From Pyropia haitanensis (taxonomy: Eukaryota > Rhodophyta > Bangiophyceae > Bangiales > Bangiaceae): a stretch of 64,000 nucleotides of DNA. Positions 34,501-49,500 of the stretch are shown here, in pieces. The stretch is taken from assembly GCA_008729055.1 (NCBI GenBank), contig SDUX01000008.1:5667756-5731755 (forward strand), given 5' to 3'. Under the pieces are notes generated by a model. The model saw only the letters and a list, made by a program, of their open reading frames with translations. It did not search any database and was not told the origin of the DNA. Made by a program: the position numbers and the translations under genes. Position 1 is the stretch's first letter. Each line of letters begins with the position of its first letter.

Positions 34501-37500
34501 CTAATTTGGCCCCCTTTTTGCCCACTTTTTGCCCACTTCTTACCCACTTCCTACCCACTTTTGCCCACTTTTGCCCACTTTTGCCCACTTTTGCGTCTAC
34601 AGCGATGCTGCACACGATCCGGCGGCCGAATTGGCGCGCATACTTCGTTCCAGCCATAGATCCGCCCGCTCGATGTCCGAGGTTCGACCCCCACGGTCGT
34701 GCATGGGGTGGTAGGCCGCTTCTCACCCACTTTTGCCCACTGTTGCCCACTTTTGCCCACTTTTGCGTGTACAGCAATGCAGCACGCGCTCCGGCGGCCG
34801 AATTGGCTCGCATCCTTTATTCCAGCCATACATCCGCCCGCTCGACGTCCGAGGTTCCACCCGCACCGTCGTGCATGGGGTGGTTGGCCGACCTGTTCGT
34901 TGGCGCGTCCGTTGGATGCAACGAGTGTTTTGTGGAGCGCCGGTTTCCACGTGTCAATTTTGTGGAATGGTTTTTGCCACGTGGGGGTCCCGACAGCCAG
35001 GTGTGACGGTCGGCGACAAAAGTTCCGCCCTCACACCGTCCACGCCAGTGTGACGGGCGGAACGCGCAGTGGACAGTTTGGGTGGCGGGGCGCACTTTGT
35101 GGCCACTGTTGGACCACTTTCTGGCGACTTTCGTCTCAATTTTCTTTGCAGTTATGGAAAGTTCTTGCCCCCAATTGCCCATTTGTGTCCTAATTTGGCC
35201 CCCTTTTTGCCCACTTTTTGCCCACTTCTTACCCACTTCCTACCCACTTTTGCCCACTTTTGCCCACTTTTGCCCACTTTTGCGTCTACAGCGATGCTGC
35301 ACACGATCCGGCGGCCGAATTGGCGCGCATACTTCGTTCCAGCCATAGATCCGCCCGCTCGATGTCCGAGGTTCGACCCCCACGGTCGTGCATGGGTGGT
35401 AGGCCGCTTCTCACCCACTTTTGCCCACTGTTGCCCACTTTTGCCCACTTTTGCGTGTACAGCAATGCAGCACGCGCTCCGGCGGCCGAATTGGCTCGCA
35501 TCCTTTATTCCAGCCATACATCCGCCCGCTCGACGTCCGAGGTTCCACCCGCACCGTCGTGCATGGGGTGGTTGGCCGACCTGTTCGTTGGCGCGTCCGT
35601 TGGATGCAACGAGTGTTTTGTGGAGCGCCGGTTTCCACGTGTCAATTTTGTGGAATGGTTTTTGCCACGTGGGGGTCCCGACAGCCAGGTGTGACGGTCG
35701 GCGACAAAAGTTCCGCCCTCACACCGTCCACGCCAGTGTGACGGGCGGAACGCGCAGTGGACAGTTTGGGTGGCGGGGCGCACTTTGTGGCCACTGTTGG
35801 ACCACTTTCTGGCGACTTTCGTCTCAATTTTCTTTGCAGTTATGGAAAGTTCTTGCCCCCAATTGCCCATTTGTGTCCTAATTTGGCCCCCTTTTTGCCC
35901 ACTTTTTGCCCACTTCTTACCCACTTCCTACCCACTTTTGCCCACTTTTGCCCACTTTTGCCCACTTTTGCGTCTACAGCGATGCTGCACACGATCCGGC
36001 GGCCGAATTGGCGCGCATCCTTCGTTCCAGCCATAGATCCGCCCGCTCGATGTCCGAGGTTCGACCCCCACGGTCGTGCATGGGGTGGTAGGCCGCTTCT
36101 CACCCACTTTTGCCCACTGTTGCCCACTTTTGCCCACTTTTGCGTGTACAGCAATGCGCACGCGCTCCGGCGGCCGAATTGGCTCGCATCCTTTATTCCA
36201 GCCATACATCCGCCCGCTCGACGTCCGAGGTTCCACCCGCACCGTCGTGCATGGGGTGGTTGGCCGACCTGTTCGTTGGCGCGTCCGTTGGATGCAACGA
36301 GTGTTTTGTGGAGCGCCGGTTTCCACGTGTCAATTTTGTGGAATGGTTTTTGCCACGTGGGGGTCCCGACAGCCAGGTGTGACGGTCGGCGACAAAAGTT
36401 CCGCCCTCACACCGTCCACGCCAGTGTGACGGGCGGAACGCGCAGTGGACAGTTTGGGTGGCGGGGCGCACTTTGTGGCCACTGTTGGACCACTTTCTGG
36501 CGACTTTCGTCTCAATTTTCTTTGCAGTTATGGAAAGTTCTTGCCCCCAATTGCCCATTTGTGTCCTAATTTGGCCCCCTTTTTGCCCACTTTTTGCCCA
36601 CTTCTTACCCACTTCCTACCCACTTTTGCCCACTTTTGCCCACTTTTGCCCACTTTTGCGTCTACAGCGATGCTGCACACGATCCGGCGGCCGAATTGGC
36701 GCGCATACTTCGTTCCAGCCATAGATCCGCCCGCTCGATGTCCGAGGTTCGACCCCCACGGTCGTGCATGGGGTGGTAGGCCGCTTCTCACCCACTTTTG
36801 CCCACTGTTGCCCACTTTTGCCCACTTTTGCGTGTACAGCAATGCAGCACGCGCTCCGGCGGCCGAATTGGCTCGCATCCTTTATTCCAGCCATACATCC
36901 GCCCGCTCGACGTCCGAGGTTCCACCCGCACCGTCGTGCATGGGGTGGTTGGCCGACCTGTTCGTTGGCGCGTCCGTTGGATGCAACGAGTGTTTTGTGG
37001 AGCGCCGGTTTCCACGTGTCAATTTTGTGGAATGGTTTTTGCCACGTGGGGGTCCCGACAGCCAGGTGTGACGGTCGGCGACAAAAGTTCCGCCCTCACA
37101 CCGTCCACGCCAGTGTGACGGGCGGAACGCGCAGTGGACAGTTTGGGTGGCGGGGCGCACTTTGTGGCCACTGTTGGACCACTTTCTGGCGACTTTCGTC
37201 TCAATTTTCTTTGCAGTTATGGAAAGTTCTTGCCCCCAATTGCCCATTTGTGTCCTAATTTGGCCCCCTTTTTGCCCACTTTTTGCCCACTTCTTACCCA
37301 CTTCCTACCCACTTTTGCCCACTTTTGCCCACTTTTGCCCACTTTTGCGTCTACAGCGATGCTGCACACGATCCGGCGGCCGAATTGGCGCGCATACTTC
37401 GTTCCAGCCATAGATCCGCCCGCTCGATGTCCGAGGTTCGACCCCCACGGTCGTGCATGGGGTGGTAGGCCGCTTCTCACCCACTTTTGCCCACTGTTGC

Positions 37501-40500
37501 CCACTTTTGCCCACTTTTGCGTGTACAGCAATGCTGCACGCGCTCCGGCGGCCGAATTGGCTCGCATCCTTTATTCCAGCCATACATCCGCCCGCTCGAC
37601 GTCCGAGGTTCCACCCGCACCGTCGTGCATGGGGTGGTTGGCCGACCTGTTCGTTGGCGCGTCCGTTGGATGCAACGAGTGTTTTGTGGAGCGCCGGTTT
37701 CCACGTGTCAATTTTGTGGAATGGTTTTTGCCACGTGGGGGTCCCGACAGCCAGGTGTGACGGTCGGCGACAAAAGTTCCGCCCTCACACCGTCCACGCC
37801 AGTGTGACGGGCGGAACGCGCAGTGGACAGTTTGGGTGGCGGGGCGCACTTTGTGGCCACTGTTGGACCACTTTCTGGCGACTTTCGTCTCAATTTTCTT
37901 TGCAGTTATGGAAAGTTCTTGCCCCCAATTGCCCATTTGTGTCCTAATTTGGCCCCCTTTTTGCCCACTTTTTGCCCACTTCTTACCCACTTCCTACCCA
38001 CTTTTGCCCACTTTTGCCCACTTTTGCCCACTTTTGCGTCTACAGCGATGCTGCACACGATCCGGCGGCCGAATTGGCGCGCATACTTCGTTCCAGCCAT
38101 AGATCCGCCCGCTCGATGTCCGAGGTTCGACCCCCACGGTCGTGCATGGGGTGGTAGGCCGCTTCTCACCCACTTTTGCCCACTGTTGCCCACTTTTGCC
38201 CACTTTTGCGTGTACAGCAATGCAGCACGCGCTCCGGCGGCCGAATTGGCTCGCATCCTTTATTCCAGCCATACATCCGCCCGCTCGACGTCCGAGGTTC
38301 CACCCGCACCGTCGTGCATGGGGTGGTTGGCCGACCTGTTCGTTGGCGCGTCCGTTGGATGCAACGAGTGTTTTGTGGAGCGCCGGTTTCCACGTGTCAA
38401 TTTTGTGGAATGGTTTTTGCCACGTGGGGGTCCCGACAGCCAGGTGTGACGGTCGGCGACAAAAGTTCCGCCCTCACACCGTCCACGCCAGTGTGACGGG
38501 CGGAACGCGCAGTGGACAGTTTGGGTGGCGGGGCGCACTTTGTGGCCACTGTTGGACCACTTTCTGGCGACTTTCGTCTCAATTTTCTTTGCAGTTATGG
38601 AAAGTTCTTGCCCCCAATTGCCCATTTGTGTCCTAATTTGGCCCCCTTTTTGCCCACTTTTTGCCCACTTCTTACCCACTTCCTACCCACTTTTGCCCAC
38701 TTTTGCCCACTTTTGCCCACTTTTGCGTCTACAGCGATGCTGCACACGATCCGGCGGCCGAATTGGCGCGCATCCTTCGTTCCAGCCATAGATCCGCCCG
38801 CTCGATGTCCGAGGTTCGACCCCCACGGTCGTGCATGGGGTGGTAGGCCGCTTCTCACCCACTTTTGCCCACTGTTGCCCACTTTTGCCCACTTTTGCGT
38901 GTACAGCAATGCAGCACGCGCTCCGGCGGCCGAATTGGCTCGCATCCTTTATTCCAGCCATACATCCGCCCGCTCGACGTCCGAGGTTCCACCCGCACCG
39001 TCGTGCATGGGGTGGTTGGCCGACCTGTTCGTTGGCGCGTCCGTTGGATGCAACGAGTGTTTTGTGGAGCGCCGGTTTCCACGTGTCAATTTTGTGGAAT
39101 GGTTTTTGCCACGTGGGGGTCCCGACAGCCAGGTGTGACGGTCGGCGACAAAAGTTCCGCCCTCACACCGTCCACGCCAGTGTGACGGGCGGAACGCGCA
39201 GTGGACAGTTTGGGTGGCGGGGCGCACTTTGTGGCCACTGTTGGACCACTTTCTGGCGACTTTCGTCTCAATTTTCTTTGCAGTTATGGAAAGTTCTTGC
39301 CCCCAATTGCCCATTTGTGTCCTAATTTGGCCCCCTTTTTGCCCACTTTTTGCCCACTTCTTACCCACTTCCTACCCACTTTTGCCCACTTTTGCCCACT
39401 TTTGCCCACTTTTGCGTCTACAGCGATGCTGCACACGATCCGGCGGCCGAATTGGCGCGCATCCTTCGTTCCAGCCATAGATCCGCCCGCTCGATGTCCG
39501 AGGTTCGACCCCCACGGTCGTGCATGGGTGGTAGGCCGCTTCTCACCCACTTTTGCCCACTGTTGCCCACTTTTGCCCACTTTTGCGTGTACAGCAATGC
39601 AGCACGCGCTCCGGCGGCCGAATTGGCTCGCATCCTTTATTCCAGCCATACATCCGCCCGCTCGACGTCCGAGGTTCCACCCGCACCGTCGTGCATGGGG
39701 TGGTTGGCCGACCTGTTCGTTGGCGCGTCCGTTGGATGCAACGAGTGTTTTGTGGAGCGCCGGTTTCCACGTGTCAATTTTGTGGAATGGTTTTTGCCAC
39801 GTGGGGGTCCCGACAGCCAGGTGTGACGGTCGGCGACAAAAGTTCCGCCCTCACACCGTCCACGCCAGTGTGACGGGCGGAACGCGCAGTGGACAGTTTG
39901 GGTGGCGGGGCGCACTTTGTGGCCACTGTTGGACCACTTTCTGGCGACTTTCGTCTCAATTTTCTTTGCAGTTATGGAAAGTTCTTGCCCCCAATTGCCC
40001 ATTTGTGTCCTAATTTGGCCCCCTTTTTGCCCACTTTTTGCCCACTTCTTACCCACTTCCTACCCACTTTTGCCCACTTTTGCCCACTTTTGCCCACTTT
40101 TGCGTCTACAGCGATGCTGCACACGATCCGGCGGCCGAATTGGCGCGCATCCTTCGTTCCAGCCATAGATCCGCCCGCTCGATGTCCGAGGTTCGACCCC
40201 CACGGTCGTGCATGGGTGGTAGGCCGCTTCTCACCCACTTTTGCCCACTGTTGCCCACTTTTGCCCACTTTTGCGTGTACAGCAATGCAGCACGCGCTCC
40301 GGCGGCCGAATTGGCTCGCATCCTTTATTCCAGCCATACATCCGCCCGCTCGACGTCCGAGGTTCCACCCGCACCGTCGTGCATGGGGTGGTTGGCCGAC
40401 CTGTTCGTTGGCGCGTCCGTTGGATGCAACGAGTGTTTTGTGGAGCGCCGGTTTCCACGTGTCAATTTTGTGGAATGGTTTTTGCCACGTGGGGGTCCCG

Positions 40501-43500
40501 ACAGCCAGGTGTGACGGTCGGCGACAAAAGTTCCGCCCTCACACCGTCCACGCCAGTGTGACGGGCGGAACGCGCAGTGGACAGTTTGGGTGGCGGGGCG
40601 CACTTTGTGGCCACTGTTGGACCACTTTCTGGCGACTTTCGTCTCAATTTTCTTTGCAGTTATGGAAAGTTCTTGCCCCCAATTGCCCATTTGTGTCCTA
40701 ATTTGGCCCCCTTTTTGCCCACTTTTTGCCCACTTCTTACCCACTTCCTACCCACTTTTGCCCACTTTTGCCCACTTTTGCCCACTTTTGCGTCTACAGC
40801 GATGCTGCACACGATCCGGCGGCCGAATTGGCGCGCATCCTTCGTTCCAGCCATAGATCCGCCCGCTCGATGTCCGAGGTTCGACCCCCACGGTCGTGCA
40901 TGGGGTGGTAGGCCGCTTCTCACCCACTTTTGCCCACTGTTGCCCACTTTTGCCCACTTTTGCGTGTACAGCAATGCAGCACGCGCTCCGGCGGCCGAAT
41001 TGGCTCGCATCCTTTATTCCAGCCATACATCCGCCCGCTCGACGTCCGAGGTTCCACCCGCACCGTCGTGCATGGGGTGGTTGGCCGACCTGTTCGTTGG
41101 CGCGTCCGTTGGATGCAACGAGTGTTTTGTGGAGCGCCGGTTTCCACGTGTCAATTTTGTGGAATGGTTTTTGCCACGTGGGGGTCCCGACAGCCAGGTG
41201 TGACGGTCGGCGACAAAAGTTCCGCCCTCACACCGTCCACGCCAGTGTGACGGGCGGAACGCGCAGTGGACAGTTTGGGTGGCGGGGCGCACTTTGTGGC
41301 CACTGTTGGACCACTTTCTGGCGACTTTCGTCTCAATTTTCTTTGCAGTTATGGAAAGTTCTTGCCCCCAATTGCCCATTTGTGTCCTAATTTGGCCCCC
41401 TTTTTGCCCACTTTTTGCCCACTTCTTACCCACTTCCTACCCACTTTTGCCCACTTTTGCCCACTTTTGCCCACTTTTGCGTCTACAGCGATGCTGCACA
41501 CGATCCGGCGGCCGAATTGGCGCGCATCCTTCGTTCCAGCCATAGATCCGCCCGCTCGATGTCCGAGGTTCGACCCCCACGGTCGTGCATGGGTGGTAGG
41601 CCGCTTCTCACCCACTTTTGCCCACTGTTGCCCACTTTTGCCCACTTTTGCGTGTACAGCAATGCAGCACGCGCTCCGGCGGCCGAATTGGCTCGCATCC
41701 TTTATTCCAGCCATACATCCGCCCGCTCGACGTCCGAGGTTCCACCCGCACCGTCGTGCATGGGGTGGTTGGCCGACCTGTTCGTTGGCGCGTCCGTTGG
41801 ATGCAACGAGTGTTTTGTGGAGCGCCGGTTTCCACGTGTCAATTTTGTGGAATGGTTTTTGCCACGTGGGGGTCCCGACAGCCAGGTGTGACGGTCGGCG
41901 ACAAAAGTTCCGCCCTCACACCGTCCACGCCAGTGTGACGGGCGGAACGCGCAGTGGACAGTTTGGGTGGCGGGGCGCACTTTGTGGCCACTGTTGGACC
42001 ACTTTCTGGCGACTTTCGTCTCAATTTTCTTTGCAGTTATGGAAAGTTCTTGCCCCCAATTGCCCATTTGTGTCCTAATTTGGCCCCCTTTTTGCCCACT
42101 TTTTGCCCACTTCTTACCCACTTCCTACCCACTTTTGCCCACTTTTGCCCACTTTTGCCCACTTTTGCGTCTACAGCGATGCTGCACACGATCCGGCGGC
42201 CGAATTGGCGCGCATCCTTCGTTCCAGCCATAGATCCGCCCGCTCCATGTCCGAGGTTCGACCCCCACGGTCGTGCATGGGTGGTAGGCCGCTTCTCACC
42301 CACTTTTGCCCACTGTTGCCCACTTTTGCCCACTTTTGCGTGTACAGCAATGCAGCACGCGCTCCGGCGGCCGAATTGGCTCGCATCCTTTATTCCAGCC
42401 ATACATCCGCCCGCTCGACGTCCGAGGTTCCACCCGCACCGTCGTGCATGGGGTGGTTGGCCGACCTGTTCGTTGGCGCGTCCGTTGGATGCAACGAGTG
42501 TTTTGTGGAGCGCCGGTTTCCACGTGTCAATTTTGTGGAATGGTTTTTGCCACGTGGGGGTCCCGACAGCCAGGTGTGACGGTCGGCGACAAAAGTTCCG
42601 CCCTCACACCGTCCACGCCAGTGTGACGGGCGGAACGCGCAGTGGACAGTTTGGGTGGCGGGGCGCACTTTGTGGCCACTGTTGGACCACTTTCTGGCGA
42701 CTTTCGTCTCAATTTTCTTTGCAGTTATGGAAAGTTCTTGCCCCCAATTGCCCATTTGTGTCCTAATTTGGCCCCCTTTTTGCCCACTTTTTGCCCACTT
42801 CTTACCCACTTCCTACCCACTTTTGCCCACTTTTGCCCACTTTTGCCCACTTTTGCGTCTACAGCGATGCTGCACACGATCCGGCGGCCGAATTGGCGCG
42901 CATCCTTCGTTCCAGCCATAGATCCGCCCGCTCGATGTCCGAGGTTCGACCCCCACGGTCGTGCATGGGGTGGTAGGCCGCTTCTCACCCACTTTTGCCC
43001 ACTGTTGCCCACTTTTGCCCACTTTTGCGTGTACAGCAATGCAGCACGCGCTCCGGCGGCCGAATTGGCTCGCATCCTTTATTCCAGCCATACATCCGCC
43101 CGCTCGACGTCCGAGGTTCCACCCGCACCGTCGTGCATGGGGTGGTTGGCCGACCTGTTCGTTGGCGCGTCCGTTGGATGCAACGAGTGTTTTGTGGAGC
43201 GCCGGTTTCCACGTGTCAATTTTGTGGAATGGTTTTTGCCACGTGGGGGTCCCGACAGCCAGGTGTGACGGTCGGCGACAAAAGTTCCGCCCTCACACCG
43301 TCCACGCCAGTGTGACGGGCGGAACGCGCAGTGGACAGTTTGGGTGGCGGGGCGCACTTTGTGGCCACTGTTGGACCACTTTCTGGCGACTTTCGTCTCA
43401 ATTTTCTTTGCAGTTATGGAAAGTTCTTGCCCCCAATTGCCCATTTGTGTCCTAATTTGGCCCCCTTTTTGCCCACTTTTTGCCCACTTCTTACCCACTT

Positions 43501-46500
43501 CCTACCCACTTTTGCCCACTTTTGCCCACTTTTGCCCACTTTTGCGTCTACAGCGATGCTGCACACGATCCGGCGGCCGAATTGGCGCGCATCCTTCGTT
43601 CCAGCCATAGATCCGCCCGCTCGATGTCCGAGGTTCGACCCCCACGGTCGTGCATGGGGTGGTAGGCCGCTTCTCACCCACTTTTGCCCACTGTTGCCCA
43701 CTTTTGCCCACTTTTGCGTGTACAGCAATGCAGCACGCGCTCCGGCGGCCGAATTGGCTCGCATCCTTTATTCCAGCCATACATCCGCCCGCTCGACGTC
43801 CGAGGTTCCACCCGCACCGTCGTGCATGGGGTGGTTGGCCGACCTGTTCGTTGGCGCGTCCGTTGGATGCAACGAGTGTTTTGTGGAGCGCCGGTTTCCA
43901 CGTGTCAATTTTGTGGAATGGTTTTTGCCACGTGGGGGTCCCGACAGCCAGGTGTGACGGTCGGCGACAAAAGTTCCGCCCTCACACCGTCCACGCCAGT
44001 GTGACGGGCGGAACGCGCAGTGGACAGTTTGGGTGGCGGGGCGCACTTTGTGGCCACTGTTGGACCACTTTCTGGCGACTTTCGTCTCAATTTTCTTTGC
44101 AGTTATGGAAAGTTCTTGCCCCCAATTGCCCATTTGTGTCCTAATTTGGCCCCCTTTTTGCCCACTTTTTGCCCACTTCTTACCCACTTCCTACCCACTT
44201 TTGCCCACTTTTGCCCACTTTTGCCCACTTTTGCGTCTACAGCGATGCTGCACACGATCCGGCGGCCGAATTGGCGCGCATCCTTCGTTCCAGCCATAGA
44301 TCCGCCCGCTCCATGTCCGAGGTTCGACCCCCACGGTCGTGCATGGGTGGTAGGCCGCTTCTCACCCACTTTTGCCCACTGTTGCCCACTTTTGCCCACT
44401 TTTGCGTGTACAGCAATGCAGCACGCGCTCCGGCGGCCGAATTGGCTCGCATCCTTTATTCCAGCCATACATCCGCCCGCTCGACGTCCGAGGTTCCACC
44501 CGCACCGTCGTGCATGGGGTGGTTGGCCGACCTGTTCGTTGGCGCGTCCGTTGGATGCAACGAGTGTTTTGTGGAGCGCCGGTTTCCACGTGTCAATTTT
44601 GTGGAATGGTTTTTGCCACGTGGGGGTCCCGACAGCCAGGTGTGACGGTCGGCGACAAAAGTTCCGCCCTCACACCGTCCACGCCAGTGTGACGGGCGGA
44701 ACGCGCAGTGGACAGTTTGGGTGGCGGGGCGCACTTTGTGGCCACTGTTGGACCACTTTCTGGCGACTTTCGTCTCAATTTTCTTTGCAGTTATGGAAAG
44801 TTCTTGCCCCCAATTGCCCATTTGTGTCCTAATTTGGCCCCCTTTTTGCCCACTTTTTGCCCACTTCTTACCCACTTCCTACCCACTTTTGCCCACTTTT
44901 GCCCACTTTTGCCCACTTTTGCGTCTACAGCGATGCTGCACACGATCCGGCGGCCGAATTGGCGCGCATCCTTCGTTCCAGCCATAGATCCGCCCGCTCG
45001 ATGTCCGAGGTTCGACCCCCACGGTCGTGCATGGGGTGGTAGGCCGCTTCTCACCCACTTTTGCCCACTGTTGCCCACTTTTGCCCACTTTTGCGTGTAC
45101 AGCAATGCAGCACGCGCTCCGGCGGCCGAATTGGCTCGCATCCTTTATTCCAGCCATACATCCGCCCGCTCGACGTCCGAGGTTCCACCCGCACCGTCGT
45201 GCATGGGGTGGTTGGCCGACCTGTTCGTTGGCGCGTCCGTTGGATGCAACGAGTGTTTTGTGGAGCGCCGGTTTCCACGTGTCAATTTTGTGGAATGGTT
45301 TTTGCCACGTGGGGGTCCCGACAGCCAGGTGTGACGGTCGGCGACAAAAGTTCCGCCCTCACACCGTCCACGCCAGTGTGACGGGCGGAACGCGCAGTGG
45401 ACAGTTTGGGTGGCGGGGCGCACTTTGTGGCCACTGTTGGACCACTTTCTGGCGACTTTCGTCTCAATTTTCTTTGCAGTTATGGAAAGTTCTTGCCCCC
45501 AATTGCCCATTTGTGTCCTAATTTGGCCCCCTTTTTGCCCACTTTTTGCCCACTTCTTACCCACTTCCTACCCACTTTTGCCCACTTTTGCCCACTTTTG
45601 CCCACTTTTGCGTCTACAGCGATGCTGCACACGATCCGGCGGCCGAATTGGCGCGCATCCTTCGTTCCAGCCATAGATCCGCCCGCTCGATGTCCGAGGT
45701 TCGACCCCCACGGTCGTGCATGGGTGGTAGGCCGCTTCTCACCCACTTTTGCCCACTGTTGCCCACTTTTGCCCACTTTTGCGTGTACAGCAATGCAGCA
45801 CGCGCTCCGGCGGCCGAATTGGCTCGCATCCTTTATTCCAGCCATACATCCGCCCGCTCGACGTCCGAGGTTCCACCCGCACCGTCGTGCATGGGGTGGT
45901 TGGCCGACCTGTTCGTTGGCGCGTCCGTTGGATGCAACGAGTGTTTTGTGGAGCGCCGGTTTCCACGTGTCAATTTTGTGGAATGGTTTTTGCCACGTGG
46001 GGGTCCCGACAGCCAGGTGTGACGGTCGGCGACAAAAGTTCCGCCCTCACACCGTCCACGCCAGTGTGACGGGCGGAACGCGCAGTGGACAGTTTGGGTG
46101 GCGGGGCGCACTTTGTGGCCACTGTTGGACCACTTTCTGGCGACTTTCGTCTCAATTTTCTTTGCAGTTATGGAAAGTTCTTGCCCCCAATTGCCCATTT
46201 GTGTCCTAATTTGGCCCCCTTTTTGCCCACTTTTTGCCCACTTCTTACCCACTTCCTACCCACTTTTGCCCACTTTTGCCCACTTTTGCCCACTTTTGCG
46301 TCTACAGCGATGCTGCACACGATGCGGCGGCCGAATTGGCGCGCATCCTTCGTTCCAGCCATAGATCCGCCCGCTCGATGTCCGAGGTTCGACCCCCACG
46401 GTCGTGCATGGGGTGGTAGGCCGCTTCTCACCCACTTTTGCCCACTGTTGCCCACTTTTGCCCACTTTTGCGTGTACAGCAATGCAGCACGCGCTCCGGC

Positions 46501-49500
46501 GGCCGAATTGGCTCGCATCCTTTATTCCAGCCATACATCCGCCCGCTCGACGTCCGAGGTTCCACCCGCACCGTCGTGCATGGGGTGGTTGGCCGACCTG
46601 TTCGTTGGCGCGTCCGTTGGATGCAACGAGTGTTTTGTGGAGCGCCGGTTTCCACGTGTCAATTTTGTGGAATGGTTTTTGCCACGTGGGGGTCCCGACA
46701 GCCAGGTGTGACGGTCGGCGACAAAAGTTCCGCCCTCACACCGTCCACGCCAGTGTGACGGGCGGAACGCGCAGTGGACAGTTTGGGTGGCGGGGCGCAC
46801 TTTGTGGCCACTGTTGGACCACTTTCTGGCGACTTTCGTCTCAATTTTCTTTGCAGTTATGGAAAGTTCTTGCCCCCAATTGCCCATTTGTGTCCTAATT
46901 TGGCCCCCTTTTTGCCCACTTTTTGCCCACTTCTTACCCACTTCCTACCCACTTTTGCCCACTTTTGCCCACTTTTGCCCACTTTTGCGTCTACAGCGAT
47001 GCTGCACACGATCGGCGGCCGAATTGGCGCGCATACTTCGTTCCAGCCATAGATCCGCCCGCTCCATGTCCGAGGTTCGACCCCCACGGTCGTGCATGGG
47101 GTGGTAGGCCGCTTCTCACCCACTTTTGCCCACTGTTGCCCACTTTTGCCCACTTTTGCGTGTACAGCAATGCAGCACGCGCTCCGGCGGCCGAATTGGC
47201 TCGCATCCTTTATTCCAGCCATACATCCGCCCGCTCGACGTCCGAGGTTCCACCCGCACCGTCGTGCATGGGGTGGTTGGCCGACCTGTTCGTTGGCGCG
47301 TCCGTTGGATGCAACGAGTGTTTTGTGGAGCGCCGGTTTCCACGTGTCAATTTTGTGGAATGGTTTTTGCCACGTGGGGGTCCCGACAGCCAGGTGTGAC
47401 GGTCGGCGACAAAAGTTCCGCCCTCACACCGTCCACGCCAGTGTGACGGGCGGAACGCGCAGTGGACAGTTTGGGTGGCGGGGCGCACTTTGTGGCCACT
47501 GTTGGACCACTTTCTGGCGACTTTCGCTCAATTTTCTTTGCAGTTATGGAAAGTTCTTGCCCCCAATTGCCCATTTGTGTCCTAATTTGGCCCCCTTTTT
47601 GCCCACTTTTTGCCCACTTCTTACCCACTTCCTACCCACTTTTGCCCACTTTTGCCCACTTTTGCCCACTTTTGCGTCTACAGCGATGCTGCACACGATC
47701 CGGCGGCCGAATTGGCGCGCATCCTTCGTTCCAGCCATAGATCCGCCCGCTCGATGTCCGAGGTTCGACCCCCACGGTCGTGCATGGGGTGGTAGGCCGC
47801 TTCTCACCCACTTTTGCCCACTGTTGCCCACTTTTGCCCACTTTTGCGTGTACAGCAATGCAGCACGCGCTCCGGCGGCCGAATTGGCTCGCATCCTTTA
47901 TTCCAGCCATACATCCGCCCGCTCGACGTCCGAGGTTCCACCCGCACCGTCGTGCATGGGGTGGTTGGCCGACCTGTTCGTTGGCGCGTCCGTTGGATGC
48001 AACGAGTGTTTTGTGGAGCGCCGGTTTCCACGTGTCAATTTTGTGGAATGGTTTTTGCCACGTGGGGGTCCCGACAGCCAGGTGTGACGGTCGGCGACAA
48101 AAGTTCCGCCCTCACACCGTCCACGCCAGTGTGACGGGCGGAACGCGCAGTGGACAGTTTGGGTGGCGGGGCGCACTTTGTGGCCACTGTTGGACCACTT
48201 TCTGGCGACTTTCGTCTCAATTTTCTTTGCAGTTATGGAAAGTTCTTGCCCCCAATTGCCCATTTGTGTCCTAATTTGGCCCCCTTTTTGCCCACTTTTT
48301 GCCCACTTCTTACCCACTTCCTACCCACTTTTGCCCACTTTTGCCCACTTTTGCCCACTTTTGCGTCTACAGCGATGCTGCACACGATGCGGCGGCCGAA
48401 TTGGCGCGCATACTTCGTTCCAGCCATAGATCCGCCCGCTCGATGTCCGAGGTTCGACCCCCACGGTCGTGCATGGGGTGGTAGGCCGCTTCTCACCCAC
48501 TTTTGCCCACTGTTGCCCACTTTTGCCCACTTTTGCGTGTACAGCAATGCAGCACGCGCTCCGGCGGCCGAATTGGCTCGCATCCTTTATTCCAGCCATA
48601 CATCCGCCCGCTCGACGTCCGAGGTTCCACCCGCACCGTCGTGCATGGGGTGGTTGGCCGACCTGTTCGTTGGCGCGTCCGTTGGATGCAACGAGTGTTT
48701 TGTGGAGCGCCGGTTTCCACGTGTCAATTTTGTGGAATGGTTTTTGCCACGTGGGGGTCCCGACAGCCAGGTGTGACGGTCGGCGACAAAAGTTCCGCCC
48801 TCACACCGTCCACGCCAGTGTGACGGGCGGAACGCGCAGTGGACAGTTTGGGTGGCGGGGCGCACTTTGTGGCCACTGTTGGACCACTTTCTGGCGACTT
48901 TCGTCTCAATTTTCTTTGCAGTTATGGAAAGTTCTTGCCCCCAATTGCCCATTTGTGTCCTAATTTGGCCCCCTTTTTGCCCACTTTTTGCCCACTTCTT
49001 ACCCACTTCCTACCCACTTTTGCCCACTTTTGCCCACTTTTGCCCACTTTTGCGTCTACAGCGATGCTGCACACGATGCGGCGGCCGAATTGGCGCGCAT
49101 ACTTCGTTCCAGCCATAGATCCGCCCGCTCGATGTCCGAGGTTCGACCCCACGGTCGTGCATGGGGTGGTAGGCCGCTTCTCACCCACTTTTGCCCACTG
49201 TTGCCCACTTTTGCCCACTTTTGCGTGTACAGCAATGCTGCACGCGCTCCGGCGGCCGAATTGGCTCGCATCCTTTATTCCAGCCATACATCCGCCCGCT
49301 CGACGTCCGAGGTTCCACCCGCACCGTCGTGCATGGGGTGGTTGGCCGACCTGTTCGTTGGCGCGTCCGTTGGATGCAACGAGTGTTTTGTGGAGCGCCG
49401 GTTTCCACGTGTCAATTTTGTGGAATGGTTTTTGCCACGTGGGGGTCCCGACAGCCAGGTGTGACGGTCGGCGACAAAAGTTCCGCCCTCACACCGTCCA

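Noticed and set aside
35069..35881. Longer fused frames (270 codons) in some units as evidence for selection on coding
   Set aside because: They arise exactly where a single G is missing from CATGGGGTGG or a T/G is missing after CAATT, which shifts one frame into another; they are scattered and not preserved.
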